Assembly: GCF_000006445.2 (NCBI RefSeq)
Contig: NC_006046.2
Span: 496,001 to 560,000, forward strand
Direction: 5' to 3'
Origin: Debaryomyces hansenii CBS767
Taxonomy: Eukaryota; Ascomycota; Pichiomycetes; Serinales; Debaryomycetaceae
Length of the DNA stretch: 64,000 bases
In this document: positions 41,101-50,717 of the stretch, piece by piece
How positions within the stretch are numbered: position 1 is the first letter of the stretch
How the letters are laid out: each line of letters begins with the position of its first letter
The notes under the pieces: generated by a model
What the model was told of the DNA's origin: nothing
Seen by the model: the letters and a program-made list of their open reading frames with translations, nothing else
Databases searched by the model: none
Position numbers and translations under genes: made by a program

Positions 41101-43261
41101 AAGTTGGATGTCTCTTTTAACGAGATCATTATATTTGTTTAATGAGTCTGTATTTAGTGTCATCCTTACATTGAATGATGCTATTATTAAGAAGATTGAT
41201 TTATACTTCAAGACTATCACCAACTATGACCACTTTGATCAATTATCAGATATTGAAGCTTCAATAAGCGTTCTAATTTCAGGTCTAGAGGATTTGCTTT
41301 CGATTAGTCACAGTTATTTGTTGACCTCTAATATGAGAGCAAATAGCGACAAAATCAATAATAATAGTGATTCAGGATTTTTTGGAAATGTGATACAAGG
41401 AGTATTTCAATTGGAATCCCCTGCGTTCCGTACCACGGAACAAAATAAACTTTACTCCATTTTATTATCATTTCAAGATGCCTCAAAACTATCCTTCCTG
41501 ATTTGGGTTTGGGCAGATAGAAGACCCCAGATAAATACAGGTACAGTTGCTGATAAATCGTTAACATATTTAGCGCATAAGCTAAAATTTAAGACCAGAA
41601 AATTCTTAGAAACTTTGGTGGAATTAGAAAGACAAGAAGTTATCGAAACATTGATTAAATATGAGAACGGATCATCTTCAACCATAAAATTATTACATGT
41701 TCTAGATGGTGGTAGACCACAGGTTACCTTACCGCATATCTGGAACTCGATCATATCGAGATGCCACGCATCGGTTTTGGAAGAATCTCAAGTATCTTCC
41801 TTAACGACTAATATTTCGGCCAAAGAGTTATCTAAGTTTTTGGTAGAGTATGTTGAAACTATAGATAATGATTCTATTTCTGATATCTGGAATCCAACTG
41901 TTCAATTTTTCCGGGAAGTATTGTCTTATTCGGCACAGTTTAGTGAAGTTTTATCGGATTTTTTAAAGGTCATTAAAACCTTGTCAATCAAACTCAATTC
42001 ATCAAAATTCGGAGAACAGAGAAAAAACAAAAAAGAATTGGCTGACTTATTCCTCAAATTATTAACTGCATCCGTGAGTTCAAAGCATAAGGGATTCTCA
42101 ATAATAGAACCAAGTCAGAATGAAGAAGAAGAAAAGATCAATGAAGATTCAACTGGGACCGAAGCCCCGCATGCATCGCAAGATGAGTTGTTTGATGCAC
42201 TTTCTGCAATTCTCGAATATTTAGACGACATTATGCAAGATTCCGATAAGGCGTCTTCTTGTATTAATACAATTATTGCAAATTTGGTATCACCACAAAT
42301 CAAGCCCAAACACATTCATGAAATTCCGGTGAAGACGTTGGCGTTGATGGAATTAATTGGTAAGTATCACCCAAATAAGTCTTGGAAGTCTTTAATTTCT
42401 GATTCCTTTACGGATAATAGTTTCTTCAACGTGAGTGAAAATAGATTAAATCAATGGAAGCCGATAATCAGTAATTGGATTTCATCAGAGAGAGACAAAA
42501 TTAGTGATCTAATTGTGAAGATTACACCATCAGTACTGTCTACCCCTAGTAATATTTTTGTTTGGAATGAAAATTCAGAGGTTGAAAGTAAACGATATGT
42601 CATAAGGAGAATTACTTTTTTGATAATATGCCAGCCAAATGATTACTTCTTACCTAATTTGGATGACTTATTTGGTAGGATTACCTATTCTTTGGATACA
42701 TTATGTCCTATTTCGTACAGAACTGAGATAACGAAATTAATTAGAGTGCTAGTTCTCAAATTTAGTGAGTTACATTTACTCCCACATTGGATCACCATAA
42801 ATCACGAATTGATAAGTACCTTCGAATTCCTCCGAGAAAAACCTGTTAAAGAATTAACGACTTTGACGTACGAAGAGGTAAACTTTATTTTAAGTGGATG
42901 CAAGTTGTTGGACCAGCTATTGTTATTAAAATATGATGAGTTCAATTTAAACGAATGGCTTTTTGTTTCAACAAACGTAGATGTTGCTGATAGTGGACCT
43001 AAAACTTCTATATTAGCGATTATCGATAAGACCGCAGCTGAGAATGAAGTGCCATTTTCGAAAGAACCTACAATTAAGATTGAACAACCTAACGAGGAAA
43101 TGATACCCTTACTTTATGGTGTGAAGAGTATCAAATCGATTTCCAGTTTGAGATCGTTTTTTGATTCATTAAGTCTTATAAATTATGAAAGGACTTATAA
43201 TTTATACGAAGTTAACATTCAGGTTTGCATAAAAGATGCCACCAATGATCTACTTGCTTAG
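38129..43261 (+). CDS. DOP1: Dopey-family protein Dop1, endosome-Golgi trafficking
   Basis: A 1710-residue protein matching Dop1, a large peripheral membrane protein that works with Mon2 and the flippase Neo1 in endosome-Golgi traffic and cell polarity. The conserved Dopey N-terminal domain is clear: SKDKRYVQQVEKALASFDSL, WADYIAFLSRLQKSLQ, HQVANKLSLCLSSRLPNGVH, QKALSLYEDIFRAL and LSIWIPGLLPVLSF. The rest is long helical repeat sequence with a weakly conserved C-terminal region. The frame extends upstream to a TTG at 38105; the first ATG is 38129. No frame break was seen over 5 kb. Confidence 0.93.
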   Translation: MDPAKNLNGILKVIPSFGFKKTDMSQLSSKDKRYVQQVEKALASFDSLEEWADYIAFLSRLQKSLQLSDDNNAAHTLPGIVYSHQVANKLSLCLSSRLPNGVHQKALSLYEDIFRALTSKALNDELSIWIPGLLPVLSFCSLQIKPQLLKLYKEYLLANISPSNLRIVSKPLILSLLPGLDDENSELFSDVLDLMDLLKKKLNNDAHFWQSMFLSIISNPEKRLGALCWCNKRLPVFQSIVSEDKTTRFSDEAQACLTPDSGLLIRAFAASINSTTNFNPASDIIVIRGFFDLLLTHLPLNSKVLHKIIFNKDKEMLMMACCRVTLRKDMSLNRRLWNWLLGPENEHHNIDTPNELSRAKYFQEYGLQSLTSGLLKIIEGSKYDSDQKVDALRISLSLIMDKWEICHTITDKLFLPIMETCFQEYNLQQNKNESHILSSSQTFFDGVEASYIWKNLISMILDGHNDKLDLIYFVLNNFDFNEEEMVTIHVPIAILVLLRSGIYSLKWLDILEHLVNLVPQRAFSSIVEDFDVKNYTKDEIITSVTDYYNSLVNDESTEFPISSYALPSLILDSLEELYIENLDNPECSLRLCSLFCEILYTIPNDNKDVAWSNRPLVVKMLEQPVTNEATSQADKQKNLLIAFSLTKILNHISNGLSALEKAKLLKIILSNLWTSLVSPYPANYQVETVKCIFDLEISCPNYHITAGILRLLLQSPINERVRAFSTLWVHSNSFNDSNAVLARPLQLLLDDIQEEDNQNSMAVIDFIAYVFKSGSGNRLLKLLTSPLLDFEFMNVDRKELDFDDDLGQFSYHLNTILNLIRTNGKPVKDAFNTELAVMDNSAKLKIIKSNNWDISTYKSLMFYVIEKFFSLKLNKDIRNDPATVSNYYKNINTSLQLLSNLVTGNEPDFANKFHMLIDTCSYYTNLSDKKLYESELIENKFLKCILHFLKIAQDLKVNLNLLHIEDEGKDPLLVRFIIKGIEKSQTSLLLESWMSLLTRSLYLFNESVFSVILTLNDAIIKKIDLYFKTITNYDHFDQLSDIEASISVLISGLEDLLSISHSYLLTSNMRANSDKINNNSDSGFFGNVIQGVFQLESPAFRTTEQNKLYSILLSFQDASKLSFLIWVWADRRPQINTGTVADKSLTYLAHKLKFKTRKFLETLVELERQEVIETLIKYENGSSSTIKLLHVLDGGRPQVTLPHIWNSIISRCHASVLEESQVSSLTTNISAKELSKFLVEYVETIDNDSISDIWNPTVQFFREVLSYSAQFSEVLSDFLKVIKTLSIKLNSSKFGEQRKNKKELADLFLKLLTASVSSKHKGFSIIEPSQNEEEEKINEDSTGTEAPHASQDELFDALSAILEYLDDIMQDSDKASSCINTIIANLVSPQIKPKHIHEIPVKTLALMELIGKYHPNKSWKSLISDSFTDNSFFNVSENRLNQWKPIISNWISSERDKISDLIVKITPSVLSTPSNIFVWNENSEVESKRYVIRRITFLIICQPNDYFLPNLDDLFGRITYSLDTLCPISYRTEITKLIRVLVLKFSELHLLPHWITINHELISTFEFLREKPVKELTTLTYEEVNFILSGCKLLDQLLLLKYDEFNLNEWLFVSTNVDVADSGPKTSILAIIDKTAAENEVPFSKEPTIKIEQPNEEMIPLLYGVKSIKSISSLRSFFDSLSLINYERTYNLYEVNIQVCIKDATNDLLA

Positions 43262-43438
43262 GATAATCATATATATGGTTTAATTAGAGTATATAATAGA
43301 ATAATCAACTATGACTTTGCAGATTGTGTTCATTATTTTGAAGGTTATTATTTCGCGTTTGGAACATCAAATATCTAAACAAACGTAAATACTGATAAAA
43401 ATTATTGACTGTACAAGCGTTCTCATAGTAGCGTTATA

Positions 43439-45220
43439 ATGTCTGCAACTTTGAAGTCATTTGATTTGAACGACGATTCGATTCCTTTCCGAAAGATAAG
43501 GAGTCCAAAATTAAGGAATTTAAATAGGCGCGATCAGAATGATTCAGATTTTAATGGGAATGGACATTATGAGGAAGACATAGAATTTGACGATACGCGT
43601 ATGGATATAGATAATATGAAACCTAATAGTTCGTTTAATGACGAGAATATGTCTGATAATAGACGAAGCGGACATGACAGTTTCCAACTGCATGATTATG
43701 TGATGAGAGACACAACAACTAAGGTGCCATTGAAAGACAGTCCCCACACAAATAAGGCATCTACTCCAGATATGCTTGATAAAATCAATAAATATCGTTC
43801 AAAAAATGGTACGCCATTGAAATTGCCACCGTTGACATCGAGCCAATTTTCCAATAGTGATAATGAGAGCCATTCTATACCGATTGAAGAAAAAGCCGAA
43901 GATAGCCTTATTAAACGTAGAAAACTCATATCCGACGACAATAAGTTTTCACCGGGACGTACACAGGGATCATTAAAAAAGACTGCTCGTGATTCTTCAA
44001 ATGGGCATATTGTTGCTAGTCCTACGAAAACGACGAATAGGCCAATGAATGAAGCAATTATTACTCCACCTTCAAATCTAAAAGTACGGCCGTTCATTTT
44101 TGGTTCGGCTTCCAGAACGCTGCCCTCTGCATCAGTTTCCAGAAAAGGTCTGCCTGAAGAGCATAGGAAAACCCAGGTTTCTACTAGTAGACATGATGAA
44201 GATATTGAATTTGATTCCTCTGATGTTGATGGCGAAGATGGTGATGGAGCTACGCGAAGTAGACTATTATCCAGTACAACCAGATTCAACCCGTCAAATT
44301 CAAATCAGGTACCAAAACCCTCTTCTGGTATAAGCCAACATACTCATACAAGCAATCATAATAAGGATGATAACATTGAGCTGAGACACGAGCAACAAAT
44401 ATCACACGCAAACCCTACATTCGAAAGCAAAATTAAAGATATTCAAAATACCAGTAATAAGGAGACTAATCAGACAGAGAAGTATGGTGATATTTCCAGA
44501 GCGGAAATTTTGGAAAAGATAAATAGTACGATTAATTCGTTAATGGAAAAGGACAAATTAGAAAGTTCTCCATCTAAGATAAACGTAGAGGATGTTTTGC
44601 CTCAGAATATTGATAAAGAAATGATGCAAGCTGAATCTTCAGATGAATCACCGGAGGAAATAATGAATGAATTGGACTCATTTTTTTCAGGAAATAAATC
44701 TAATACAGTAAATCAGGGGAGTGCAGATTTTAACCATAGATCACCTTCCAAATTTTCTATAAGCAATAACGATCAGGGTCCAATATCGAATGGACAACCC
44801 TCCAAGGCGACTCCAATAAGGACTCATTATTCCAGGTTGTCAGGTAAATATGCTCGACAAATAATGAATAGAAGAAAGAGCGAAAATGCTTCAGATAACG
44901 TATATCCGGATATGCCAGTGTTACAAGGTTCAAATAATATGGCTCTGGGTTCAGAATGGCCAACGAGCAAGTGGTTGAAGCTAAACAAGATATTACAACT
45001 GGGAAAAATAGCTAAAAAGGACATTATTAACAGCGAAGTATTAATACAAAAGTTAGGATGCGCTTCGAGGAGAGAATTAAAACAAAGAATAGAGTTTTTA
45101 GTTCAATTCAATGAATCGAGAAAGATTAGTAGGCCAAAAAAAAGAGCCATTAGTAATGCAAGGAAAAATAATCTTGGTCTGAAATCTTCCAAGTCCGAAA
45201 AGAGATTTCAAATTATATAA
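43439..45220 (+). CDS. Uncharacterised Ser/Asn-rich protein with conserved-looking C-terminal block
   Basis: A 593-residue protein I do not recognise. The first ~480 residues are polar and apparently disordered, rich in Ser, Asn, Asp and Lys, with many Ser/Thr-Pro sites (IRSPKLR, DSPHTNKASTPD, KFSPGRTQG, HRSPSKFS) that could be CDK targets. A compact block near residues 510-575 looks folded: SEWPTSKWLKLNKILQLGK, then SEVLIQKLGCASRRELKQRI. The C terminus is basic (RPKKRAISNARKNN), a likely nuclear signal. A nuclear or cell-cycle role is only a guess from composition. Convergent with ESF2, 63 bp apart. Confidence 0.8.
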   Translation: MSATLKSFDLNDDSIPFRKIRSPKLRNLNRRDQNDSDFNGNGHYEEDIEFDDTRMDIDNMKPNSSFNDENMSDNRRSGHDSFQLHDYVMRDTTTKVPLKDSPHTNKASTPDMLDKINKYRSKNGTPLKLPPLTSSQFSNSDNESHSIPIEEKAEDSLIKRRKLISDDNKFSPGRTQGSLKKTARDSSNGHIVASPTKTTNRPMNEAIITPPSNLKVRPFIFGSASRTLPSASVSRKGLPEEHRKTQVSTSRHDEDIEFDSSDVDGEDGDGATRSRLLSSTTRFNPSNSNQVPKPSSGISQHTHTSNHNKDDNIELRHEQQISHANPTFESKIKDIQNTSNKETNQTEKYGDISRAEILEKINSTINSLMEKDKLESSPSKINVEDVLPQNIDKEMMQAESSDESPEEIMNELDSFFSGNKSNTVNQGSADFNHRSPSKFSISNNDQGPISNGQPSKATPIRTHYSRLSGKYARQIMNRRKSENASDNVYPDMPVLQGSNNMALGSEWPTSKWLKLNKILQLGKIAKKDIINSEVLIQKLGCASRRELKQRIEFLVQFNESRKISRPKKRAISNARKNNLGLKSSKSEKRFQII

Positions 45221-45283
45221 ATTGTAAATTTAGTGTTAAATTAATGTATTAGTATGTATCAAAGAAAGTAACCACTTCTATAA

Positions 45284-46327
45284 CTAAAAAACTTTAGACA
45301 AGACGTCGTTCAACTTTTCATTCGGTTTGGATTTATGCTTCAATTCATCTTCTGCATCAGCTCTAGTACTTGCTAATTTACGTTGCTTTAAATTACGTCT
45401 GATATCAGATTCTTCTTTGTTTGAATTATCGGCTCCCAGCTCTGCTTGTCTTGCCTTACGTTTATTTTGCATATTGTTAATCATTTTAGATTTTTCCACA
45501 TTGTTAATGAAACTCTTATTCAACTTCTGTTGTTGAGATAATTCCATTGATAACTTAGCTTGTCTGATTTCATTCTCCTTAGCTATTTGTTGAGTTAAAT
45601 CGAACCACTTGAACGCTGAAAGATACTTTATATTTATTATATCATCATAGTAATATGAGCTTTTCTTACCACCAAGTTTATTACCGTTCAATGTTCCAGC
45701 GCATAACTTTGCGTCTTTCTTATTGATAAATTCGACCCACCCAGCAGTATAGTTCTTCTTTTTATTCCCCCCATATTTCACTCTCTTCGTGTATGTACTA
45801 TTATCTTCTGGCTTCAAAAATAAACGATCGATTTTACCAAACCTTGACAAAACAGACCGTAATTTTGCTGGCTTCATATATGGAGGGATTTTTGACAAGT
45901 AGCACACCCCTGTTTTCTTGATCTTCTTCTGTTCCTTAGCTAGTTGCTCTGGAGTTAATTTCTTCAAATTTATATTCTTAGCCTGTTTGCTATTTTCAAT
46001 CGTTTCTTCGTCTATAATGTCTGTATTCATGAATAAATCGTCATCTTCTTCATTGAGATCTTCTTCATCTTCACTTTCTTCATTTTTAAAATTATCTATA
46101 TGACTCGCCTTTTTCAGAATATTGAATACCTTTTCATCTTCATCGTCCTCTTCATCGTCCTCAAAATCATCCAAATCGCTCTCATCTTGGATCATCCGAC
46201 TCTTGGAATTTGTGATTTTCGAATTTTCAGAGTCAGCCAAATCATCTCCGGAATTAGAATCCACTTCATTTGTTCCTAAGGTTGAACTGATTATATCCTT
46301 GTTTGTCTTTTTCTTATTAAAACTCAT
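45284..46327 (-). CDS. ESF2: 18S rRNA processing factor Esf2 (ABT1 family)
   Basis: A 347-residue nucleolar protein matching Esf2, which works with the helicase Dbp8 in early 18S rRNA processing in the SSU processome. After an acidic N-terminal third the RRM-like domain covers about 135-235: TGVCYLSKIPPYMKPAKLRS, FGKIDRLFLKPED, KNYTAGWVEFINKKDAKLC and the characteristic LSAFKWFDLTQQIAKENEIR that follows it. The C terminus is Lys/Arg-rich. The frame extends to a TTG at 46351; the first ATG is 46327. A PAC-core GATGAG lies about 50 bp upstream. Confidence 0.93.
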   Translation of the reverse strand: MSFNKKKTNKDIISSTLGTNEVDSNSGDDLADSENSKITNSKSRMIQDESDLDDFEDDEEDDEDEKVFNILKKASHIDNFKNEESEDEEDLNEEDDDLFMNTDIIDEETIENSKQAKNINLKKLTPEQLAKEQKKIKKTGVCYLSKIPPYMKPAKLRSVLSRFGKIDRLFLKPEDNSTYTKRVKYGGNKKKNYTAGWVEFINKKDAKLCAGTLNGNKLGGKKSSYYYDDIINIKYLSAFKWFDLTQQIAKENEIRQAKLSMELSQQQKLNKSFINNVEKSKMINNMQNKRKARQAELGADNSNKEESDIRRNLKQRKLASTRADAEDELKHKSKPNEKLNDVLSKVF

Positions 46328-46825
46328 AACTGTTGCATATATTAGCTTCAATATGCTAGTCTAACGTACAATTCGAGATGAGCTTATAGAAAATTGTGAA
46401 TGAGCGTGCACAAACCGATTAGTCTCTGGGTCAAGAGCTGCTATACTGTAGAGAGTTTGAGGAGAGAGATAGTGTAGATAGACACGTACAGAGAAGACGG
46501 ATCCGTCTGTACTAGGACGAAACATGCCAGGCGATTGAACCAGAAACCAGAACCAGGGGTTAACTTGAGAGAATTCTTCTTCTTAAGGGATTCTGGCGTT
46601 TGAGATAATCTAACTAGCACAGATCTTAGCTACACTTGCCCATCCGTAAAGGCTTCTACTAGAGTCAAGAATATTTTGCAATACCAATTTACAATTACAA
46701 TTGATATTATGAATAATTCTTCATCTACATACAAATCATATAATTAGCAAAACGTAAAATTTATTAATAAAGCAAGCTATTAAATATATATATGATTAAA
46801 TAAAGCTTATTAGCACTTAGTTCAT
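46328..46825. other. ESF2 promoter / HSP12 3' region
   Basis: A 498-base spacer between two tandem minus-strand genes. It holds the PAC-like site at 46377 and an AGGGG near 46553, then AT-rich sequence after HSP12. No gene was seen. Confidence 0.5.
46377..46382. promoter_or_regulatory. PAC-like GATGAG in ESF2 promoter
   Basis: GATGAG followed by CT, the PAC core, 50-55 bp upstream of the ESF2 ATG. AAAATT-type sequence (46387-46393) lies next to it. This is a weaker match than the PAC box of NOC3. Confidence 0.4.
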
Positions 46826-47191
46826 CTATTTCTTGGTGATATCATCAGCGGCCTTCTTGGCACCTTCAGCACCACCACTGACAACACCAGAGATGTATTC
46901 AGCAGCATTGGCAGCTTGTTCCTTAGCAGATTCAACGTATTCACCAACAGTGTCAGCTAAAGTGGCTTGGTCCTTGTTAACAGCTTCCTTGGCATCTTCG
47001 TGACCAGATTGAACCTTGTCAGAAATGGTTTGACCAAATGACTTTTGGTCTTCTGGGATGCTCTTACCAGCAAATTCGTCAACACGGTCGGTGACGGTTT
47101 CCTTGGTCTTTTCCAAAGTGCTTTTTTGGTTATCTGGAGTAATAGCTTCAGAAACCTTATCGGAAACGTTCTTTCTACCTAAGTCAGACAT
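46826..47191 (-). CDS. HSP12: Small heat-shock / membrane-stabilising protein Hsp12
   Basis: A 121-residue hydrophilic protein of the HSP9/HSP12 family. The signature start MSDLGRKNVSDKVSEAITPD is clear, followed by STLEKTKETVTDRVDEFAGK and SFGQTISDKVQSG, amphipathic helices rich in Lys, Asp and Ala with no Cys or Trp. In yeast Hsp12 is strongly induced by heat, osmotic stress and stationary phase and binds the inner side of membranes when folded. Codons are of the highly expressed type. A TATAAA lies upstream (about 47300 on the minus strand), and GAATATTC at 47350-47357 resembles a heat-shock element. The protein is slightly longer than the S. cerevisiae one (109). Confidence 0.95.
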   Translation of the reverse strand: MSDLGRKNVSDKVSEAITPDNQKSTLEKTKETVTDRVDEFAGKSIPEDQKSFGQTISDKVQSGHEDAKEAVNKDQATLADTVGEYVESAKEQAANAAEYISGVVSGGAEGAKKAADDITKK

Positions 47192-48331
47192 TATATTATT
47201 ATTATTATTGTATTAGTTGTTTTCTATTAATTAAACACTTAATGTTAATGATTGAAAAAATCGAGTTGGTTTAATCTTCAACATACTTCCCCATATTTAT
47301 AAACCTCAATTCGTCGCCGAATACTCTATGACAATCATTTATTGCTATCGAATATTCTGGATGCATTGGTGTTCCACCCATTTTACGACACTCGTCGCGG
47401 CGACCCTCACTTTATCACAATAGAATTCCCTAATTAGGCCGGTTCCATTTGAACTTGATCATGTTTCTTTTGGTTCACGGGTTCTTTTAGATTGCTATGA
47501 GGGTGCGGCACGGCCACAATCTGCACCTTATGGTTTTGATTTACCTCATATTACAACACGAGACCCGGAACATTGTTTTATTTTTGATATACAAAGCTTC
47601 CATCTGTTTCGCCGAGGAGGTATTGAAATGTGGAAACCGGATAAATTAGGGACGTCGCAACGGGTGTCTTAAAATGGGTGGACGGGAAGGTCTTTGGAAT
47701 TTGTATCCAAAAATTTAGTTCTATGCATCTTTGAACTTATCAAATAGTTCATTACCAATCTAGATTTCGTAATCTGTAATGCTCTTCAAAGAAATGATCT
47801 AACCCTAGCCATGCTAACTGCCTTATTTAACTTTAACCAGATACTTTTCCTGGGTACTTATTATCCCATATTCATTTTTACTGAATCATATACGACAGAT
47901 ACAACATTCATATTATATTCTCTACTGATGTAGTTCAAATACCACCCCGAAATTTGTCCCCTGGGTATTATCAAAACAGACCATCTGCTAATCTACATAC
48001 TGGGAATTTTCGTTACTGATGAATTTTACAAGGTGTCTTTAGAATGCCAAATTTTTAGTTATCTCACTTTTTTTACAATAAGGTTCAGTCTATTTTATTC
48101 ACTTGCTTTATGAAATATATATTGCCTTCCCATATTTCTCTAAGGTATTTAAACGAGAAGCGTTAAAATTTACAGGATAGAAGCAGAATTTATTGAATAT
48201 CTTTGAGTGGTTTACATCAATTATATTAATGAATTTGCAAAAAAATAGTATGATCTTCTTTCAACTATAGAAACCACGAAAACCAAGGAACTTTTCGTTA
48301 TACATTCTGGTAATCTAGAGGGAATGGATAC
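47192..48331. other. Long gene-poor spacer (HSP12 to nucleoside hydrolase) with repeat copy 1
   Basis: A 1.14-kb spacer. The first part is the HSP12 promoter. Copy 1 of the duplicated element lies at 47461-47627. The rest is AT-rich with no recognisable gene. Confidence 0.55.
47461..47627 (+). repeat. Dispersed repeat, copy 1
   Basis: This stretch pairs with 50476-50619, same orientation, about 3 kb away. The left ends match (TTCTTTTGGTTCACGGG against TTCTTTTGGCTCACGGG). The 50-base core at 47575-47624 differs at only three positions from 50566-50615. The middle part is diverged and of different length. Confidence 0.75.
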
Positions 48332-49450
48332 CTAAAATTTTGTAAATTTATTGGTAGTACAATATGAGGACCAATCTTGGGTATAAATGTTCGTAATAGT
48401 GTTGAGGAACATGTCGGAATCCACCTCCGTGATCAATTGAGCTCTTCCAATACGTATACCTTTCTTTGGAGCTAAGTTCTCTGGCCAAAGTCTAAGTTGA
48501 CCATAAAATGGTGAGTCGAAAGCAGTATCAATTGCGAAGCTAATGTTCACCGACTGCTTGATTAAATCTTTGTTGACAACAAAACCAACAGCCATCTCAT
48601 CCCAATATGGAAGATTCTCTTCACCATGGGGAGCAGCAGTACCATTGCCTACAAATTCCTTCACGTATTGCAATTTTGGGTCCGATTGAATTAAACCCAA
48701 GCCTCCAAGGTCTTTAATTATTTTTTGATATTCATCTGTGGTGTGAAAGAGAGAATTTGTAATATTACCTGCAATGGTGACTGACTTCCATGGAGCTGTC
48801 AATGCAATCTGTGCTGCTTCTGGATCTTGAATAAGGTTAATATCGCTGAATAAATCAGAGACCAACCCGCCTTCTACAGCTGAAACATATTGGCCATCTA
48901 TGTATCCACCCATAATAGTCAACCCAGCAGCATCTTCAACTAAGTCTGGATAAATTGAAAGAGCTTGGGCAACAGTAGTCATGGTACCAGCAGCATAAAC
49001 CTCTACTTCTCCAGGATATTTTTTGACAGCATTTATGAGTGCGAGCGCACCTGGGATTTCTTCATTATATTGGATGTCTGCCCAAGAATACATATCTTGG
49101 TAATCTGGACTGAACCCACCCTGCCAATATAAGGTTCCATATAGATCTTCCCATCTGTGAAATGAGTCATTAGTTCTGATTAATGGATTATTTGCACCAA
49201 CATATAGCGGAATACATTTGGTCATATTTAACATATCAAGCACATTATAAGTAGCTCCAACACTATCAACTAAGGATGAACTACCAAAAGAAGCTGAGTA
49301 CCCTAAAATTTCGTATCCATAAAAAATTGGAATCAAGACATCCGGCGTAGTAGCCCCATCATTGTCTATAAAAATTTTTTTAGACTTATTACCATAAACT
49401 ACTGCGGTAAAAGCCAGAACTGTTAATATTAATGATTTAACAAAATGCAT
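48332..49450 (-). CDS. Secreted inosine/uridine-preferring nucleoside hydrolase-like protein
   Basis: A 372-residue protein of the nucleoside hydrolase fold, with a signal peptide (residues 1-20, LILTVLAFTAVVYG). The N-terminal metal motif reads KKIFIDNDGATTPDVLIP, whereas classical enzymes have DTDPGxDD; the calcium-binding Asp-Asp pair is changed to a later Pro-Asp. Other family blocks are present: ATYNVLDMLNMTKCIPLYVG, EVYAAGTMTTVAQAL, LTIMGGYI, and a late ISFAIDTAFD. N-glycosylation sequons occur (NITN, NGTA). It probably acts on extracellular nucleosides for nucleobase salvage, but the motif change leaves activity uncertain. It stands alone between long spacers. Confidence 0.85.
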   Translation of the reverse strand: MHFVKSLILTVLAFTAVVYGNKSKKIFIDNDGATTPDVLIPIFYGYEILGYSASFGSSSLVDSVGATYNVLDMLNMTKCIPLYVGANNPLIRTNDSFHRWEDLYGTLYWQGGFSPDYQDMYSWADIQYNEEIPGALALINAVKKYPGEVEVYAAGTMTTVAQALSIYPDLVEDAAGLTIMGGYIDGQYVSAVEGGLVSDLFSDINLIQDPEAAQIALTAPWKSVTIAGNITNSLFHTTDEYQKIIKDLGGLGLIQSDPKLQYVKEFVGNGTAAPHGEENLPYWDEMAVGFVVNKDLIKQSVNISFAIDTAFDSPFYGQLRLWPENLAPKKGIRIGRAQLITEVDSDMFLNTITNIYTQDWSSYCTTNKFTKF

Positions 49451-50475
49451 GATTGGATCTTTATACTTAATCAGCGTATCTATAGTTAAATTGTATCTAT
49501 AGTTAATTGAGAGTTATGAAATATGGAAAGAATGAAATATTTTATATAATTCGTCTCATTCGTTCATCTGTAATTGTTTGTCAGTTTTTGTCGCTTATCT
49601 TTCTTTTCATTGTATATTATGAATTTGATAGATATTTGATGCGTCTAAAATTTCTCTAGCCCATTGTTTAATGTATTATAAAACAGGTGTATTGAAAAAT
49701 AGAGCTGAAAATATGTAAGATCTATTTCAATCGCGCAACTGATTACTGCAAATGGAAAATAGTAAACATTTTGGTGACGAAATCTTCCAAAAGTGAAATC
49801 TCTATTTGTTCAGAAACAGTATATAGTAAACCAGATAAGAGCTAGAGATCTGAAGCCTAGACTCTATATTAAAGCCTTTTTTTCGATCTTTGATCATGAG
49901 ATCATCCCTCTCTTGAGATCACCTTTACAAAATTCTTAAACCATGTCTTAGCTCCTCCAGGCCATATTAAAACAATTTTCAACGACCTATAAAATCTCAG
50001 ATTATAAATTCTCTATTATTGTAGACTTAAATCTGAGTAGTCCTATGTATTACAAATTTGTAGCTTACATATCTATCAGCTACTCCCTCCCCTGAGTGTA
50101 GCTACTCGTTTTACTTCTACTTCAAAGGCTACTAAAAGTTAATTTAGGTGATTTCCTTATGACCTTGATAAGATTACAATGCCTTAGTTTGAATTGTACT
50201 TGAATTTCTTGGATCTAAATATTGGGATATAGGTCGTACAATTACCTTAACAATTATAAGTGCAGAGAAAACTTGTATTAAGGTAAATATTCCTTATTAT
50301 AATCCTGTTAGGGATGGCCATTATAGAATGAACCAATTACTCTTAGTTACTAGAAATGAGTTGATTATTATGTAATGTGATTCATTCTTCGTCTATATAC
50401 GATCCTGACTTTGTTGTCATCTTAAGACGTTCTTGATACACATATATTATTATACTTAACAGTATACTTATTAGC

Positions 50476-50619
50476 ATGGTTCTTTTGGCTCACGGGTCTT
50501 TGTTGCGGTATAATCCTATCAAGGACCGATTGTGGTTTCGATTTACAAATACGTCACGGAATATTGGTTTATTTTTGATCTACAAAGCTTCCATCTGTTT
50601 CGCCGAGGAAGTATTCAAT
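50476..50619 (+). repeat. Dispersed repeat, copy 2 (possible gene relic)
   Basis: Partner of 47461-47627. A short frame from the ATG at 50476 (MVLLAHGSLL, then IGLFLIYKASICFAEEV) has a matching frame in copy 1 (IVLFLIYKASICFAEEV). Two of the three core differences are silent in this frame. Copy 1 has an in-frame stop early. It may be a fragment of a lost gene family or of a mobile element. Confidence 0.6.
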
Positions 50620-50693
50620 GATACCAGGTCTACTACAGAAAGAGGTGGGGAAGCCGAGATGGACTTTTATTTTTTTTTGATCATGAGAACGGG

Positions 50694-50699
50694 CACGTG
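50694..50699. promoter_or_regulatory. CACGTG E-box in RIX7 promoter
   Basis: A palindromic CACGTG (in GGGCACGTGA) 79-84 bp upstream of the RIX7 start. Cbf1 is a candidate binder; in Candida species Cbf1 also acts at ribosomal genes. Confidence 0.5.
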
Positions 50700-50717
50700 A
50701 TTTATGACGAGATGATA

